64,000 bases of DNA, taken from Phytohabitans sp036906915 (GTDB lineage: Bacteria > Actinomycetota > Actinomycetes > Mycobacteriales > Micromonosporaceae). The DNA is taken from positions 310,001 through 374,000 of the forward strand of contig NZ_JBAKHX010000001.1 of the NCBI RefSeq assembly GCF_036906915.1, in the 5' to 3' direction. Every line of letters starts with the position of its first letter. The first letter of the stretch is position 1. The position numbers and the translations under genes were made by a program. A model generated the notes under the pieces. The model was not told where the DNA came from and did no database searches. It saw only the letters and a program-made list of their open reading frames with translations. Positions 42,052 to 51,233 of this stretch are shown one piece after another.

Positions 42052-43083
42052 TCAGCTGACGGGCGCGGTCGAGTCGCGCACCACGAGGCGGCCGGGATAC
42101 TGGTCCGAGGTGGACCGTTCGCCGCCGTCGATGGCCGCGAAGAGGCGCCGGCCAGCCGCGGCGCCGAGGTGTTCGAGGTTCATGTCGATACTGGTCAGAC
42201 GCGGCCGGGAGTGCGCGGCGACAGCCTCCCAGTTGTCGAAGCCGGTCACGGATATGCTGCCCGGCACGTCGCGGCCGAGGTCGCGCAGGGTTTCCAGGAC
42301 GCCCCGGGCGATCTGGTCGCTGCCACAGAAGATCGCGTCGACCTCGGGGTGCGCCTCGACGACGATGTGCGTCGCGGCCCGCCCCCACGTCTCGTCCCAG
42401 GACCCGAAGTACGGCTTGCCGCCCAACATGGTCCGGCCCGCGTCGGCGAGCGCGGCCCGGGCACCGTCAGCGCGGTCCCGGGCCGCCTGATAGCCAGCCT
42501 CGCCGGTGATGTGCGCGACGTTGCGCCGGCCGCACGCCAGCAGATGCTCGACGGCGAGCCGCCCGCCGCCCACGTTGTCGACCGTGATCGAGATGTCGTC
42601 GGGGTTCGCGGAGGGGGCGTAGACGTACACGACCGGCACGGGGATCGGGCCCGCCAGCGGCGGTCGGGGGTCGGTGCGGGAGCCAACGACGATCAAGCCG
42701 TCGACGCGCCGGGACAGCAGGGCACGGACGTGGTACCGCTCCCGGATCGAGTCGCCGCGCGCGTCGCACAGGAAGACCGAGACCTGCCCGGCCCCGAAGG
42801 CGTCCTCCGCCCCCATGAGAATGGGGATCGAGAAGCGCCCCTCCAGGTCGCTGGTCAGCAGGCCGACGGTGCCGGTCCGCCCGCCGAGCAGCCCACGAGC
42901 GAGGGCGTTGGGCGCGAAGGACAGCAGCTCGGCGGCCTCCAGGACCCGTTGCCGCGTGGTCGCCCGGACGTCGTCCCGCCCGTTGATGGCCTTGGACGCG
43001 GTCGCCACCGACACCCCGGCGAGCTTCGCGACGTCGGTCAGCGTCGCCGCCCGGTTGAGGGGGATCTCCGGCTCAGTGCTCAT
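42052..43083 (-). CDS. LacI-family regulator of the arabinoside locus
   Basis: 343 residues: DNA-binding domain 1 to about 70 (TLTDVAKLAGVSVATASKAI, RVLEAAELLSFAPNALARGL) with the hinge, then a periplasmic-binding-like sensor domain (GTVGLLTSDLEGRFSIPIL, FCGSDQIARGVLETL, SVTGFDNWEA). It should repress until an arabinose-derived sugar binds. Its own upstream region has one GAAAACCTTTTC site and the importer promoter has two related sites, so self-control and control of the operon are likely. It is transcribed in the same direction as the locus. Confidence 0.85.
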   Translation of the reverse strand: MSTEPEIPLNRAATLTDVAKLAGVSVATASKAINGRDDVRATTRQRVLEAAELLSFAPNALARGLLGGRTGTVGLLTSDLEGRFSIPILMGAEDAFGAGQVSVFLCDARGDSIRERYHVRALLSRRVDGLIVVGSRTDPRPPLAGPIPVPVVYVYAPSANPDDISITVDNVGGGRLAVEHLLACGRRNVAHITGEAGYQAARDRADGARAALADAGRTMLGGKPYFGSWDETWGRAATHIVVEAHPEVDAIFCGSDQIARGVLETLRDLGRDVPGSISVTGFDNWEAVAAHSRPRLTSIDMNLEHLGAAAGRRLFAAIDGGERSTSDQYPGRLVVRDSTAPVS

Positions 43084-43531
43084 GTGACGCTCCCTCGGCT
43101 ACCGGCATGTGCGGTGCGCTGCGACAAGCCGTGGCCGGAAGCGTCCTGACGTCCACTCCTTACGGCGATGCAAACCTGAAAACCTTTTCGCCAGATTTCA
43201 GCATGATGTGCGGCCTTGCTGGAGCGCCCTCCAGTCTCTAGCTTGCAGGGAAGACTACACCGAAGGGCCCTGCCCGCCCTCGGCCACGGACGGGACCTCG
43301 ACCCACTCCCCGAAACCCGCCTCGAAAGCGCAGGCGGCAGAAGATACTGCGCCGCTGGTGAGGTACGCCGGTAGGACGTCCCGACGATCCAACACACAGA
43401 TTTCCGTTCGAGTGAACCGTAGTTCGGCAGCCGTCAACTCCGTACCGGACAGGTACGCTGACAATCGTCTAATCGTTGCCGCTCCGGCCCTTGGCGGCGC
43501 GTCCGCATGGTCGAGACGCACCGGAGCGAAT
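43084..43531. other. 448-base gap without a supported gene
   Basis: It carries the LacI promoter and operator near 43175-43192 and is lower in GC than its surroundings. A minus-strand frame of about 116 codons (43255-43605) runs through it but has no family match, no ribosome site and overlaps the sigma-like gene start, so it is not called. Confidence 0.5.
43175..43192. promoter_or_regulatory. LacI-type operator upstream of the regulator gene (site 3)
   Basis: CCTGAAAACCTTTTCGCC contains the same 12-base core as site 1, about 95 bases upstream of the LacI start. It supports self-regulation. Confidence 0.7.
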
Positions 43532-43945
43532 ATGTCGACCCGCTTGATCCCGGCGACGAAACACGCCAGGCACGTCCACAGCGACCGGCTACATGTCCTC
43601 GTCACCCGGATCGCGGCCGGCGACTGCGCGGCGTTCCGAACCCTCTACGCCTTCCTGGCCATGCGGGTCTGGCGCGATGCCATCCGGCTGCTTCCACCGG
43701 TCGATGCGCGAGCCGTGACGCGGTCGACGTTCGTCGAGGTGTGGCACCTTGCCCGGCACCACCGCGACCACGAAGCGCAGGAGACGTGTGCCTGGATCTT
43801 GGGGATCACCGCCCGTCGCACCGACGACCGGATCCGCTCCGCCGCCGCACCGTCCCTCGGCCGTGCCGGCTACGACGACCACACACACCGCGAACTCGCC
43901 GCGCTGCTGAGCAGAGTCACGATCGATCTCCACCTTGATCGCTGA
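43532..43945 (+). CDS. Region-2-only sigma-factor-like protein
   Basis: ATG 43532 has CCGGAG six bases upstream and gives 137 residues. The core LVTRIAAGDCAAFRTLYAFL, VTRSTFVEVWHLARHH and WILGITARRTDDRIRS resembles sigma-70 region 2 of SigK-like ECF factors. The protein then ends after about 35 residues (HRELAALLSRVTIDLHLDR) with no region 4. It could be a truncated sigma factor, or a small regulator that binds core polymerase or an anti-sigma protein. It directly precedes two GAF-ANTAR genes, which hints at a shared stress role. Confidence 0.65.
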   Translation: MSTRLIPATKHARHVHSDRLHVLVTRIAAGDCAAFRTLYAFLAMRVWRDAIRLLPPVDARAVTRSTFVEVWHLARHHRDHEAQETCAWILGITARRTDDRIRSAAAPSLGRAGYDDHTHRELAALLSRVTIDLHLDR

Positions 43946-44051
43946 GGCATGCGTCCGCCGCGCCCCCCGCGGCGCGGTAAGGTCTAATGCGAACGTCGAC
44001 CCGCGGCTGCTCTGGCCTCCGGCAGCACCTGACCTGCGGAAGGGTGCAGCC

Positions 44052-44780
44052 ATGATGGATGACCTTGCCGCTCGCACCAAGGCGCTCATCGCGCGGCAGC
44101 CGGCAGGCCCCCACGTGGAAACCAGCATCGTGGGTTTCCTGCAACGGCTGTGTGCGGCCGCCACCCGTGCGCTGGCCGTGTCCGGGGCCGGCGTGACCCT
44201 GATGGCCGAAGACGGTGTGCGTGGCCTGGTAACCGCCTCTGATCCGGCGACCGAGCGGATCGAGGACGTGCAGTTCGTGTTGGGCGAAGGGCCCTGCATC
44301 GACGCTTTCGAAGCCCGCCGCCCCGTTCTGGTGCCCGATCTCGCGGACGGCGCGCTGAGCCGGTGGCCGGTCTATACGCCCACCATCCACGACAGCGGAG
44401 TACGTGCGGTGTTCGCGTTCCCGTTGCAGGTCGGCGCGGGCCGCCTCGGTGTACTGGACCTGTTTCGGACCCGGCCGGGGCCGTTGACCGCCGAGGATCT
44501 GGCACAGGCGTTGGTTTTCGCCGATGTCGCGGTGGGCACCCTACTGGATGGGCAGGAACGCGCCGGCGCTGGCGCGGCCGCCGACGGGTTGGTCGAGGCG
44601 ATGGACAGCCGCGCTGAGCTGTTCCAGGCTCAAGGCATGGTCATGGTCCAGCTCGGCGTTCCGCTGATCGCGGCGCTGGCCCGGCTACGGGCCTACGCCT
44701 ATGCCGAAAACCGCCCGCTGGCCGAGGTGGCCCGCGACGTGGTCGCCCGCCGGCTACGGTTCGACCGGGACCAGCCATGA
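44052..44780 (+). CDS. GAF-ANTAR RNA-binding regulator (first copy)
   Basis: ATG 44052 has GGAAGGGTGCAGCC upstream; 242 residues. A GAF sensor covers about 20-165 (VTLMAEDGVRGL, LGEGPCIDAFEARRPVLVPD, AFPLQVGAGRLGVLDLFRT). An ANTAR domain follows at about 180-235 (DSRAELFQAQGMVMVQLGVP, ALARLRAYAYAENRPLAEVA). ANTAR proteins bind paired hairpins in mRNA to prevent termination; GAF domains sense ligands or redox state. This ANTAR has QAQGMVMVQLG, a variant of the usual xAKGxLM. It is followed 44 bases on by a second GAF-ANTAR gene. Confidence 0.85.
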   Translation: MMDDLAARTKALIARQPAGPHVETSIVGFLQRLCAAATRALAVSGAGVTLMAEDGVRGLVTASDPATERIEDVQFVLGEGPCIDAFEARRPVLVPDLADGALSRWPVYTPTIHDSGVRAVFAFPLQVGAGRLGVLDLFRTRPGPLTAEDLAQALVFADVAVGTLLDGQERAGAGAAADGLVEAMDSRAELFQAQGMVMVQLGVPLIAALARLRAYAYAENRPLAEVARDVVARRLRFDRDQP

Positions 44781-44823
44781 AGGCACGCACCAACCCACAT
44801 CTGGAAGGGGCCGTGAGGCAGTC

Positions 44824-45555
44824 ATGACCACCGTTTCCGCTGAACGGCTCGCGCAAGTCTTCGTCGAGGTCGCCGACACCATGATCGACGAGTTCGACCT
44901 CATCGACTTCCTGCACATGCTCACCGATCGCACCAGCACCCTTGTCGACGCCGCCGCCGTCGGGTTGCTGCTGGCCGACCAGCGCGGCCAGTTGGAGTTC
45001 CTGGCCGCGTCCGACGAAAACACCAAGCTCCTCGAGCTCTTCCAGGTGCAAAACAGTGAAGGCCCGTGCCTGGACGCGTTCCGCACCGGGACGCCCGTGG
45101 TCAACGCCGACCTCGCTGAGGCCGCCGGCAGGTGGCCACGGTTCGCGCCCCGCGCCACCGCGGCCGGGTTCCGCTCGGTGCACGCCTTCCCGCTGCGGCT
45201 ACGCAGCCAGGTGATCGGCGCGCTCAACGTCTTCGGCAGCCAGCCCGGGCCGAGCCTCGACGACGCCGACGTGCCCATCGTGCAGGCGTTGGCGGACATC
45301 GCCGCGATCGGCCTGCTCCAGGAGCGCGCCATCCGCCGCGGCGAACTGCTCACCGAGCAACTGCAGGGAGCGCTCAACAGCCGGATCGTCATCGAACAGG
45401 CCAAAGGCGTGATCGCCCAGGCCCGAGGAGTGAGCGTCGACGAGGCGTTCACCCTCATCCGCGACTACTCCCGGGCCGGAAACCACCGCATCAGCAACGT
45501 CGCCCGCGCGATCCTCACCGACCCGGCCCAGTTATCCGAGCTGGTCAACCCCTAA
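44824..45555 (+). CDS. GAF-ANTAR RNA-binding regulator (second copy)
   Basis: ATG 44824; 243 residues. The GAF domain (about 20-165) has VGLLLADQRGQLEFLAASDE, SEGPCLDAFRTGTPVVNADL and FPLRLRSQVIGALNVFGSQP. The ANTAR domain (about 180-238) is canonical: LNSRIVIEQAKGVIAQARGV, then EAFTLIRDYSRAGNHRISNV. It probably acts on nascent RNA. The pair of adjacent GAF-ANTAR genes may form heterodimers or answer to two signals; they share the EGPC-D-F GAF motif. Confidence 0.9.
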   Translation: MTTVSAERLAQVFVEVADTMIDEFDLIDFLHMLTDRTSTLVDAAAVGLLLADQRGQLEFLAASDENTKLLELFQVQNSEGPCLDAFRTGTPVVNADLAEAAGRWPRFAPRATAAGFRSVHAFPLRLRSQVIGALNVFGSQPGPSLDDADVPIVQALADIAAIGLLQERAIRRGELLTEQLQGALNSRIVIEQAKGVIAQARGVSVDEAFTLIRDYSRAGNHRISNVARAILTDPAQLSELVNP

Positions 45556-45562
45556 GCCCGCT

Positions 45563-47968
45563 GTGCTGCCCATCGAGAAGGTTCTGCCCGCGATCGGCGA
45601 TGCCCTGCGGAACGCGGGGGCCGCCGTTCTGGTGGCGCCGCCGGGTACCGGAAAGACGACGATCGTGCCGCTCGCCCTCATGGAACGCATACCTGGCCGC
45701 ATCGTGGTCGCCGAGCCGCGCCGGGTCGCCGCCCGTGCCGCGGCGCGCCGGATGGCGGCCCTGCTCGGCGAGCGGGTCGGCGACCGCGTCGGATACGCCG
45801 TAAGGGGCGATCGCCGGGTCAGCGCGTCCACCCGGGTAGAGGTCGTCACGACCGGCGTGCTGGTGCGGCGGCTGCAACGCGACCCGGAGTTGCCCGGCAC
45901 CGGCGCCGTGATCCTGGACGAGTGCCACGAGCGGCACCTGGACTCGGACCTCGCGCTCGCGTTCTGTGTCGACGTACGCGCCACCCTCCGGCCCGACCTG
46001 CGGCTGCTCGCCACCTCGGCGACCGCCGACACCTCCGTGCTGGCGCGAGCGCTCGCGACCAAGGAGATCGTCACCGCCGACGAGGCGCTGCATCCGGTCG
46101 AGGTGGTGTGGGCACCGCCGCCCCGGCCGGTAAACGCGGCACACGGCCTGCGAGTCGACCCGCGCCTTCTCGACCACGTTGCCGCCACCGTGCGGCGGGC
46201 GCTGGCCGAACACGACGGCGACGTACTGGTCTTCCTGCCCGGAGCCGGCGAGATCACCGCGGTCGCGTCCAGGCTGGGCGAGGCCACCGTACTGACCCTG
46301 CACGGTCGCCAGGACGCCGCCTCCCAGGACGCCGTCCTTCGCCCCGGCACCGGCCGGCGGGTCGTGCTGGCCAGTGCGGTCGCGGAAAGCAGCTTGACCG
46401 TGCCCGGCGTCCGGGTCGTCGTCGACGCCGGCCTCAGCCGGGTGCCGCGCACCGACCACGCCCGCGGGTTGGGCACGCTGGTCACCGTGCCGGTGTCGCG
46501 GTCGACCGCGGACCAGCGTGCTGGCCGGGCCGGGCGGGAGGCGCCGGGCGTGGTCTACCGCTGCTGGTCGGCGGCTGCGCACGACCGGCTGCCGGCCCAG
46601 CCCGAGCCTGAGATCGCGGTGGCCGACCTGACCGGCTTCACGCTCGACCTCGCCTGCTGGGGTTACCCGGACGGCGCCGGGCTGGCGCTACCGGACCCGC
46701 CCCCAGCCGGCGCGCTGCAGGTCGCGACCCAGGTGCTGCGCGCGCTCGGCGCCGTCGACGCCGGCGGGCGGGTAACCGCGCGCGGACGCGCCATCGCCGC
46801 CGTCGGCGCACACCCGCGGCTGGCCCGGGCACTGCTTGACGGCGCACCCGCCGTCGGCACGGACCGCGCCGCGCAGGTCATCGCGTTGCTCACCGAGCAG
46901 ACGCCCGGTGAGGACCTGGTCGCGGCGTGGCGCCGGCAGCGCTCCAGCACCGACCGCCACTGGACGACGGAGGTACGCCGGCTGCGTGCCGAGGCCGGCG
47001 ACGTGGCGAAGACCGACCTGCCCGACGATCTGGCCGCCGGGCTGGTGGTCGGTCTGGCGTACCCGGAGAGGCTGGCCCGGGCCCGGCAACCGGGCGGCAC
47101 GGCGTACCTGATGGTCAACGGGACCGCGGCGGACCTGCCGCCAGGGTCCGTGCTGGCGGGCGCGGCGTGGCTGGCGATCGCCGCCGCGGACCGCGACCCG
47201 AGCCGGCCCGCGGCCCGAATCCGGGTGGCCGCCGCGATCGACGAGGCGACGGCCCGGGCGGCGGGCGCCGACCACCTGACGCGTGGTCAGGAGGTGGCCT
47301 GGTCCGGCGGCGATGTGGTGGCCCGCGCGTTCGAGCGGCTCGGCGCGGTGACGCTGGTCGAACGACCGCTGCGCGAGCCGGACCGCGACGCGCTCGAGCG
47401 TGCCCTGCTGGAGGGCCTACGCCGCGAGGGTCTGGCGCTGCTGCGGTGGGACCGCGACGCGCGTTCGCTGCGCGAGCGGCTGGCGTTCTGCCGGCACGCG
47501 CTGGGTGCGCCGTGGCCGGACGTGTCCGACGACGCCCTGCTCGACACGGCTGAGCAGTGGCTCGGTCCGGAGCTTCACGCGGCGCGGCGCCGGGCCGACC
47601 TGGAACGCGCCGACGTCGCCACCGCGCTGCGCCGGCTGCTGCCCTGGCCGCAGGCCGCGGCGCTGGACCGTGTGGCGCCGGAGCGCCTGCCGGTGCCGGG
47701 CGGGTCGCGGCTGCGGGTGGACTACGCCGATCCGCAGGCGCCCGTGCTGGCGCTGCGGGTGCAGGAGGCGTTCGGCTTGCGGGAGGCGCCGGTGGTGGCG
47801 GACGGACGGGTGCCTGTCCTGCTGCACCTCCTGTCCCCCGCACGCCGCCCGGTCGCGGTCACCAACGACCTGCCGTCCTTCTGGCGTACGGGATATCAGC
47901 GGGTACGCGCCGAGCTGCGCGGCCGATACCCACGTCACCCGTGGCCCGAGGACCCGAACACGCCCTGA
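45563..47968 (+). CDS. hrpB: HrpB-type ATP-dependent RNA helicase
   Basis: GTG 45563, 7 bases after the ANTAR gene stop; 801 residues. Superfamily 2 DEAH/RHA helicase: Walker A APPGTGKTT (about 26-34), DECHER (about 119-124), SATAD (motif III), then the C-terminal RecA lobe ending in DQRAGRAGR. A helicase-associated domain and an HrpB C-terminal domain follow. Length matches HrpB (~800). The true role of HrpB is poorly known; RNA remodelling is assumed. The tight spacing suggests one transcript with the GAF-ANTAR genes. Confidence 0.9.
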   Translation: MLPIEKVLPAIGDALRNAGAAVLVAPPGTGKTTIVPLALMERIPGRIVVAEPRRVAARAAARRMAALLGERVGDRVGYAVRGDRRVSASTRVEVVTTGVLVRRLQRDPELPGTGAVILDECHERHLDSDLALAFCVDVRATLRPDLRLLATSATADTSVLARALATKEIVTADEALHPVEVVWAPPPRPVNAAHGLRVDPRLLDHVAATVRRALAEHDGDVLVFLPGAGEITAVASRLGEATVLTLHGRQDAASQDAVLRPGTGRRVVLASAVAESSLTVPGVRVVVDAGLSRVPRTDHARGLGTLVTVPVSRSTADQRAGRAGREAPGVVYRCWSAAAHDRLPAQPEPEIAVADLTGFTLDLACWGYPDGAGLALPDPPPAGALQVATQVLRALGAVDAGGRVTARGRAIAAVGAHPRLARALLDGAPAVGTDRAAQVIALLTEQTPGEDLVAAWRRQRSSTDRHWTTEVRRLRAEAGDVAKTDLPDDLAAGLVVGLAYPERLARARQPGGTAYLMVNGTAADLPPGSVLAGAAWLAIAAADRDPSRPAARIRVAAAIDEATARAAGADHLTRGQEVAWSGGDVVARAFERLGAVTLVERPLREPDRDALERALLEGLRREGLALLRWDRDARSLRERLAFCRHALGAPWPDVSDDALLDTAEQWLGPELHAARRRADLERADVATALRRLLPWPQAAALDRVAPERLPVPGGSRLRVDYADPQAPVLALRVQEAFGLREAPVVADGRVPVLLHLLSPARRPVAVTNDLPSFWRTGYQRVRAELRGRYPRHPWPEDPNTP

Positions 47969-48095
47969 GGTTGTTGCCGTTTGCCGGCACTTGGCCGCCC
48001 GCACGGTAGGTGGCCTCCGCGCTGGGCGCACCAACCCTGGCCAGGGCGAAGGCCGCGATCGGACTCATACCCGGCCGGTTGCCTAACCTGGTGGG

Positions 48096-51000
48096 GTGAG
48101 CGTTGATCTGGTCCTCCTCGACGGGGTGTCCTATCGGGGGCAGGAGGTCACCGGGCAGCGCATGCGGGGCCTGCTCGCGCTGCTGGCCGGCGATTTGCGG
48201 ACCGGCTGCAGCATCGCCCGGCTCGTGGACGGACTGTGGCCGGACGAGCAGCCGGGAAACCCGGTCAAGGCGCTTCAGGTGCTCGTGTCGCGGGCCCGGG
48301 CGCAGCTGGGCTCGGGCGTGATCGCCAGTACGGCCACGGGGTACCGGCTGGCTCTGGACGAGGACCAGATCGACAGCAGCGCCGTGCTGCTGCGCGCGGC
48401 GGCGAGTACCCGGCAGTTGCGCGCCGGGGACCACGAGGCGGCGCTGGCGCACGGGGAGGCGGGCCTGGCGTTGTGGGACGGCACACCGCCCGGTGGTGTC
48501 GGGTCGGCTGACCCGGTGGAGGCGCTGCGAGCCGAGCGGGTGGCGGCGCACCGGTCGCTGCTGCGCACCCGGGCATTGGCCCTTGCCCGGCTGGGGCGGC
48601 AGGGCGAGGCGGTCGAGCCGCTCACAGCGCTCGCCGGCGAGCTGCCGCGGGACGAGGAGGTGCTGCTGGAGCTGCTGCGCTGCGAGGCGGCCACCGTCGG
48701 GCCCGCGGCGGCGCTGGCCCGCTACGAGGCGTACCGGCGGTCGCTGCGCGACGAGCTGGGCACCGATCCCGGCGCGGAGTTGCGGGCCGTGCACCAGCGG
48801 CTGTTGCAGGGCGACACGCCGACGGTCCGGCACGGTGTCGCGTCCGAGCCGAATCCGCTGCTGGGCCGCGCCGAGGACGTGACCGCGGTGGCCGCGATGG
48901 TGCGCCGGTCCCGGGTCACGTCGATCGTCGGGCCGGGCGGTCTGGGCAAGACCCGGCTGGCGAACGTCGTCAGCCGGGACGCCGAGCAGCGGGTGGTCCA
49001 TGTCGTCGCGCTGGCCGGCGTCACCGCCGACGACGATGTCGTCCGGCAGGTGGCGACCGTCGTCGGCACCGGCGAGCCACGGCTGTCGCCGCCGGCCGTC
49101 CCGCCGGACGCGCTTGCCGGTATCGCCGCCGCGATGGGCTCGGGTCCGGCCCTGCTGGTCCTGGACAACTGCGAGCATGTGATCGGCGGCGCCGCGCAGC
49201 TGACACAGGCGCTGGTGTCGGTGCTGCCGCAGCTGCGCGTGCTGACCACCAGCCGCACGCCGCTGGGTCTGTCGTCAGAGTCGGTGTACGCGTTGCCGGA
49301 GCTGAGCCTGCCGACCATGGTGGAGCTGTTCACCGAGCGGGCCAGAGCCGCCCGCCCGGGCGTCGAGCTGCCCGCCGACACGGTCGCCGAGCTGTGCGGC
49401 CACCTGGATGGGCTGCCGCTGGCGGCGGAGCTGGCGGCGGCGCGGGTGCGGGTGATGACGGTGGCCGAGATCGCCGGCCACCTGACCGACCGGTTCGGAC
49501 TGCTGCGGGGCGGTCCGCGCGACGCGCCCGCGCGGCACCAGACCCTGGACGCCGTCGTCGGCTGGAGCTGGAACCTGCTCGATCCGGCCGGCCAGACGGC
49601 GATGCGGGCGCTGTCGGTCTTTCCCGGCGGGTTCGCCGCCGACGCCGCCCGGCGCCTGCTGGACGGGGACGTCCTGCGGACCCTGGAGGACCTGGTCGAC
49701 CAGTCGCTGCTGAAGGTGGTCGACACCGCTTTCGGCGCGCGGTTCTCGATGCTGGAGACGGTACGCGAGTTCAGCGCGGCGCAGCTGGCGAAGGCCGGCG
49801 AGGAGCATCGGGTCGCCGACGGGTTCCTGGCCTGGGCGCGGGACTTCGGGCTGGCGTACCACGAGGCGACGTTCGGGCCCGACCCCGTCCCCGCTTTGGA
49901 GCGGATCAGGGCCGAGCAGGACAACCTCGTACAGGCGCTGCACCAGGCAGTTGCCCGCGCGGACGGCGCCACGGTCGCGGCGACGACCGCGGTCGTGGCG
50001 GGCCTGTGGATGACCGAATCGGACTACGCCCGGATGGTGGCGTTGGTCGGCGAGTGCGGCTGGGTCCTGTCGCACTACCGGCCCGAGCCGGACTTCGTGG
50101 AGGTGACGCGGACCGCGGCCGCGCTGTGCACCGGGTTCCTGTTCACGACCGAGAAGCCGCGGGCCGTACGTTCGCTGGTCACGCTGCGCCGGCTCCCGCC
50201 CGCGCCACCGGACACCCTGATCCGTGCCACGGCGGCCGTGCTGGGGGCGGTGCCGGAGCTGCTGGCGGCGGACGGCGCGGGGCTGCTCCAGCTGTGCGAT
50301 AGCGACGAGCCCTTGCTGGCAGGAGTCGCCAACGCTGTCGCCACCTACTTCTGGGAGTACCAGGGCCAGCCTGACCGTGCCCTCGCCACCGCCGGACGCA
50401 TGCTCGCGACGGTCCGGGACCAGCCGGTGCCGTGGGCGCGGCTGCTCTCCCATGCCCGGATCGCCGACCTGCACCTGCAGGCCGGGCGCGGCGCGGCGGC
50501 TCTGCCCCACCTCGAGGCCGCGATGCGGGTCCTTACCGAGGCCGGTGTCCGGGACGAGACGCTGGGCGTCCGGCTCGGCATGGTGCTGGCGAACCTGCAG
50601 GTCGGCGACGTCGACGTGGCCGAGCGGCAGCTGGGCCTGCTGGAGCCGGATCAGCCCGAGGACGCGGTGGAGCTGCGCTCCTTCACCGCCGCCGTACGCG
50701 CGGAGATCCTGCTCGCCCGCGGCCAGGTCGAGGCCGGCCTGCGGACGTGGCGGCGGGTGGCCGGGCTGATGCGCGAGGCGGTGGACCGCGGCGACACGCC
50801 CGGCCTCGATGGGTGGGCCCTGGAGGTCGAGGCGGCGACCGTGATCGCCCACGTCCACCACGACCGGCTCGACCTCGTCGCCCCGCTCGCCGCCGCGCTG
50901 CCCGAGCGGCTGTCGGCGCTGCTGACCACGCTCACCGCGAACCGCACGTACCTGATGGGGTTTCCGGTCGGCGGCGCGCTGCTGCTGGCACTGGCCACAG

Positions 51001-51233
51001 TGGACCTGGCGCGGGGCGCGGCAACCTCCGGTACGCGGTTGACCGCACTGGCCGAGCGGTTCTACTTCATCCGCAACTACCGGCCCACCATGTCACCCGA
51101 CGACGCCCGGCGGGCCGCGGAGGAGGCCGACAAGGCGGCGTACCTGGCAGCCGTGTCCAGGTACGCCGCCCTCAGCAGTGACGAGCTGCCCGAAGCCGCG
51201 CTGGCGGCACTGCGCGAACGGGCTCAGTTCTGA
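48096..51233 (+). CDS. AfsR/SARP-type regulator with BTAD and ATPase domains
   Basis: GTG 48096; 1045 residues. The order is a winged-helix DNA-binding domain (about 1-90, MRGLLALLAGDLRTG, LVDGLWPDEQPGNPVKALQV), a BTAD helical domain (about 95-245, ARYEAYRRSLRDELGTDPGA), a P-loop ATPase (IVGPGGLGKTRLA near 278-290, LLVLDNCEH, SWNLLDPAGQTAMRAL) and helical repeats to the end. SARP-type proteins activate secondary-metabolite genes. The stop overlaps the convergent ABC permease stop by 10 bases. It could control the facing ABC exporter or a distant cluster. Confidence 0.85.
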   Translation: MSVDLVLLDGVSYRGQEVTGQRMRGLLALLAGDLRTGCSIARLVDGLWPDEQPGNPVKALQVLVSRARAQLGSGVIASTATGYRLALDEDQIDSSAVLLRAAASTRQLRAGDHEAALAHGEAGLALWDGTPPGGVGSADPVEALRAERVAAHRSLLRTRALALARLGRQGEAVEPLTALAGELPRDEEVLLELLRCEAATVGPAAALARYEAYRRSLRDELGTDPGAELRAVHQRLLQGDTPTVRHGVASEPNPLLGRAEDVTAVAAMVRRSRVTSIVGPGGLGKTRLANVVSRDAEQRVVHVVALAGVTADDDVVRQVATVVGTGEPRLSPPAVPPDALAGIAAAMGSGPALLVLDNCEHVIGGAAQLTQALVSVLPQLRVLTTSRTPLGLSSESVYALPELSLPTMVELFTERARAARPGVELPADTVAELCGHLDGLPLAAELAAARVRVMTVAEIAGHLTDRFGLLRGGPRDAPARHQTLDAVVGWSWNLLDPAGQTAMRALSVFPGGFAADAARRLLDGDVLRTLEDLVDQSLLKVVDTAFGARFSMLETVREFSAAQLAKAGEEHRVADGFLAWARDFGLAYHEATFGPDPVPALERIRAEQDNLVQALHQAVARADGATVAATTAVVAGLWMTESDYARMVALVGECGWVLSHYRPEPDFVEVTRTAAALCTGFLFTTEKPRAVRSLVTLRRLPPAPPDTLIRATAAVLGAVPELLAADGAGLLQLCDSDEPLLAGVANAVATYFWEYQGQPDRALATAGRMLATVRDQPVPWARLLSHARIADLHLQAGRGAAALPHLEAAMRVLTEAGVRDETLGVRLGMVLANLQVGDVDVAERQLGLLEPDQPEDAVELRSFTAAVRAEILLARGQVEAGLRTWRRVAGLMREAVDRGDTPGLDGWALEVEAATVIAHVHHDRLDLVAPLAAALPERLSALLTTLTANRTYLMGFPVGGALLLALATVDLARGAATSGTRLTALAERFYFIRNYRPTMSPDDARRAAEEADKAAYLAAVSRYAALSSDELPEAALAALRERAQF

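Noticed and set aside
43255..43605. 116-codon minus-strand frame before the sigma-like gene
   Set aside because: Part of its composition looks protein-like, but there is no family match, no ribosome site and it overlaps a better-supported gene start.
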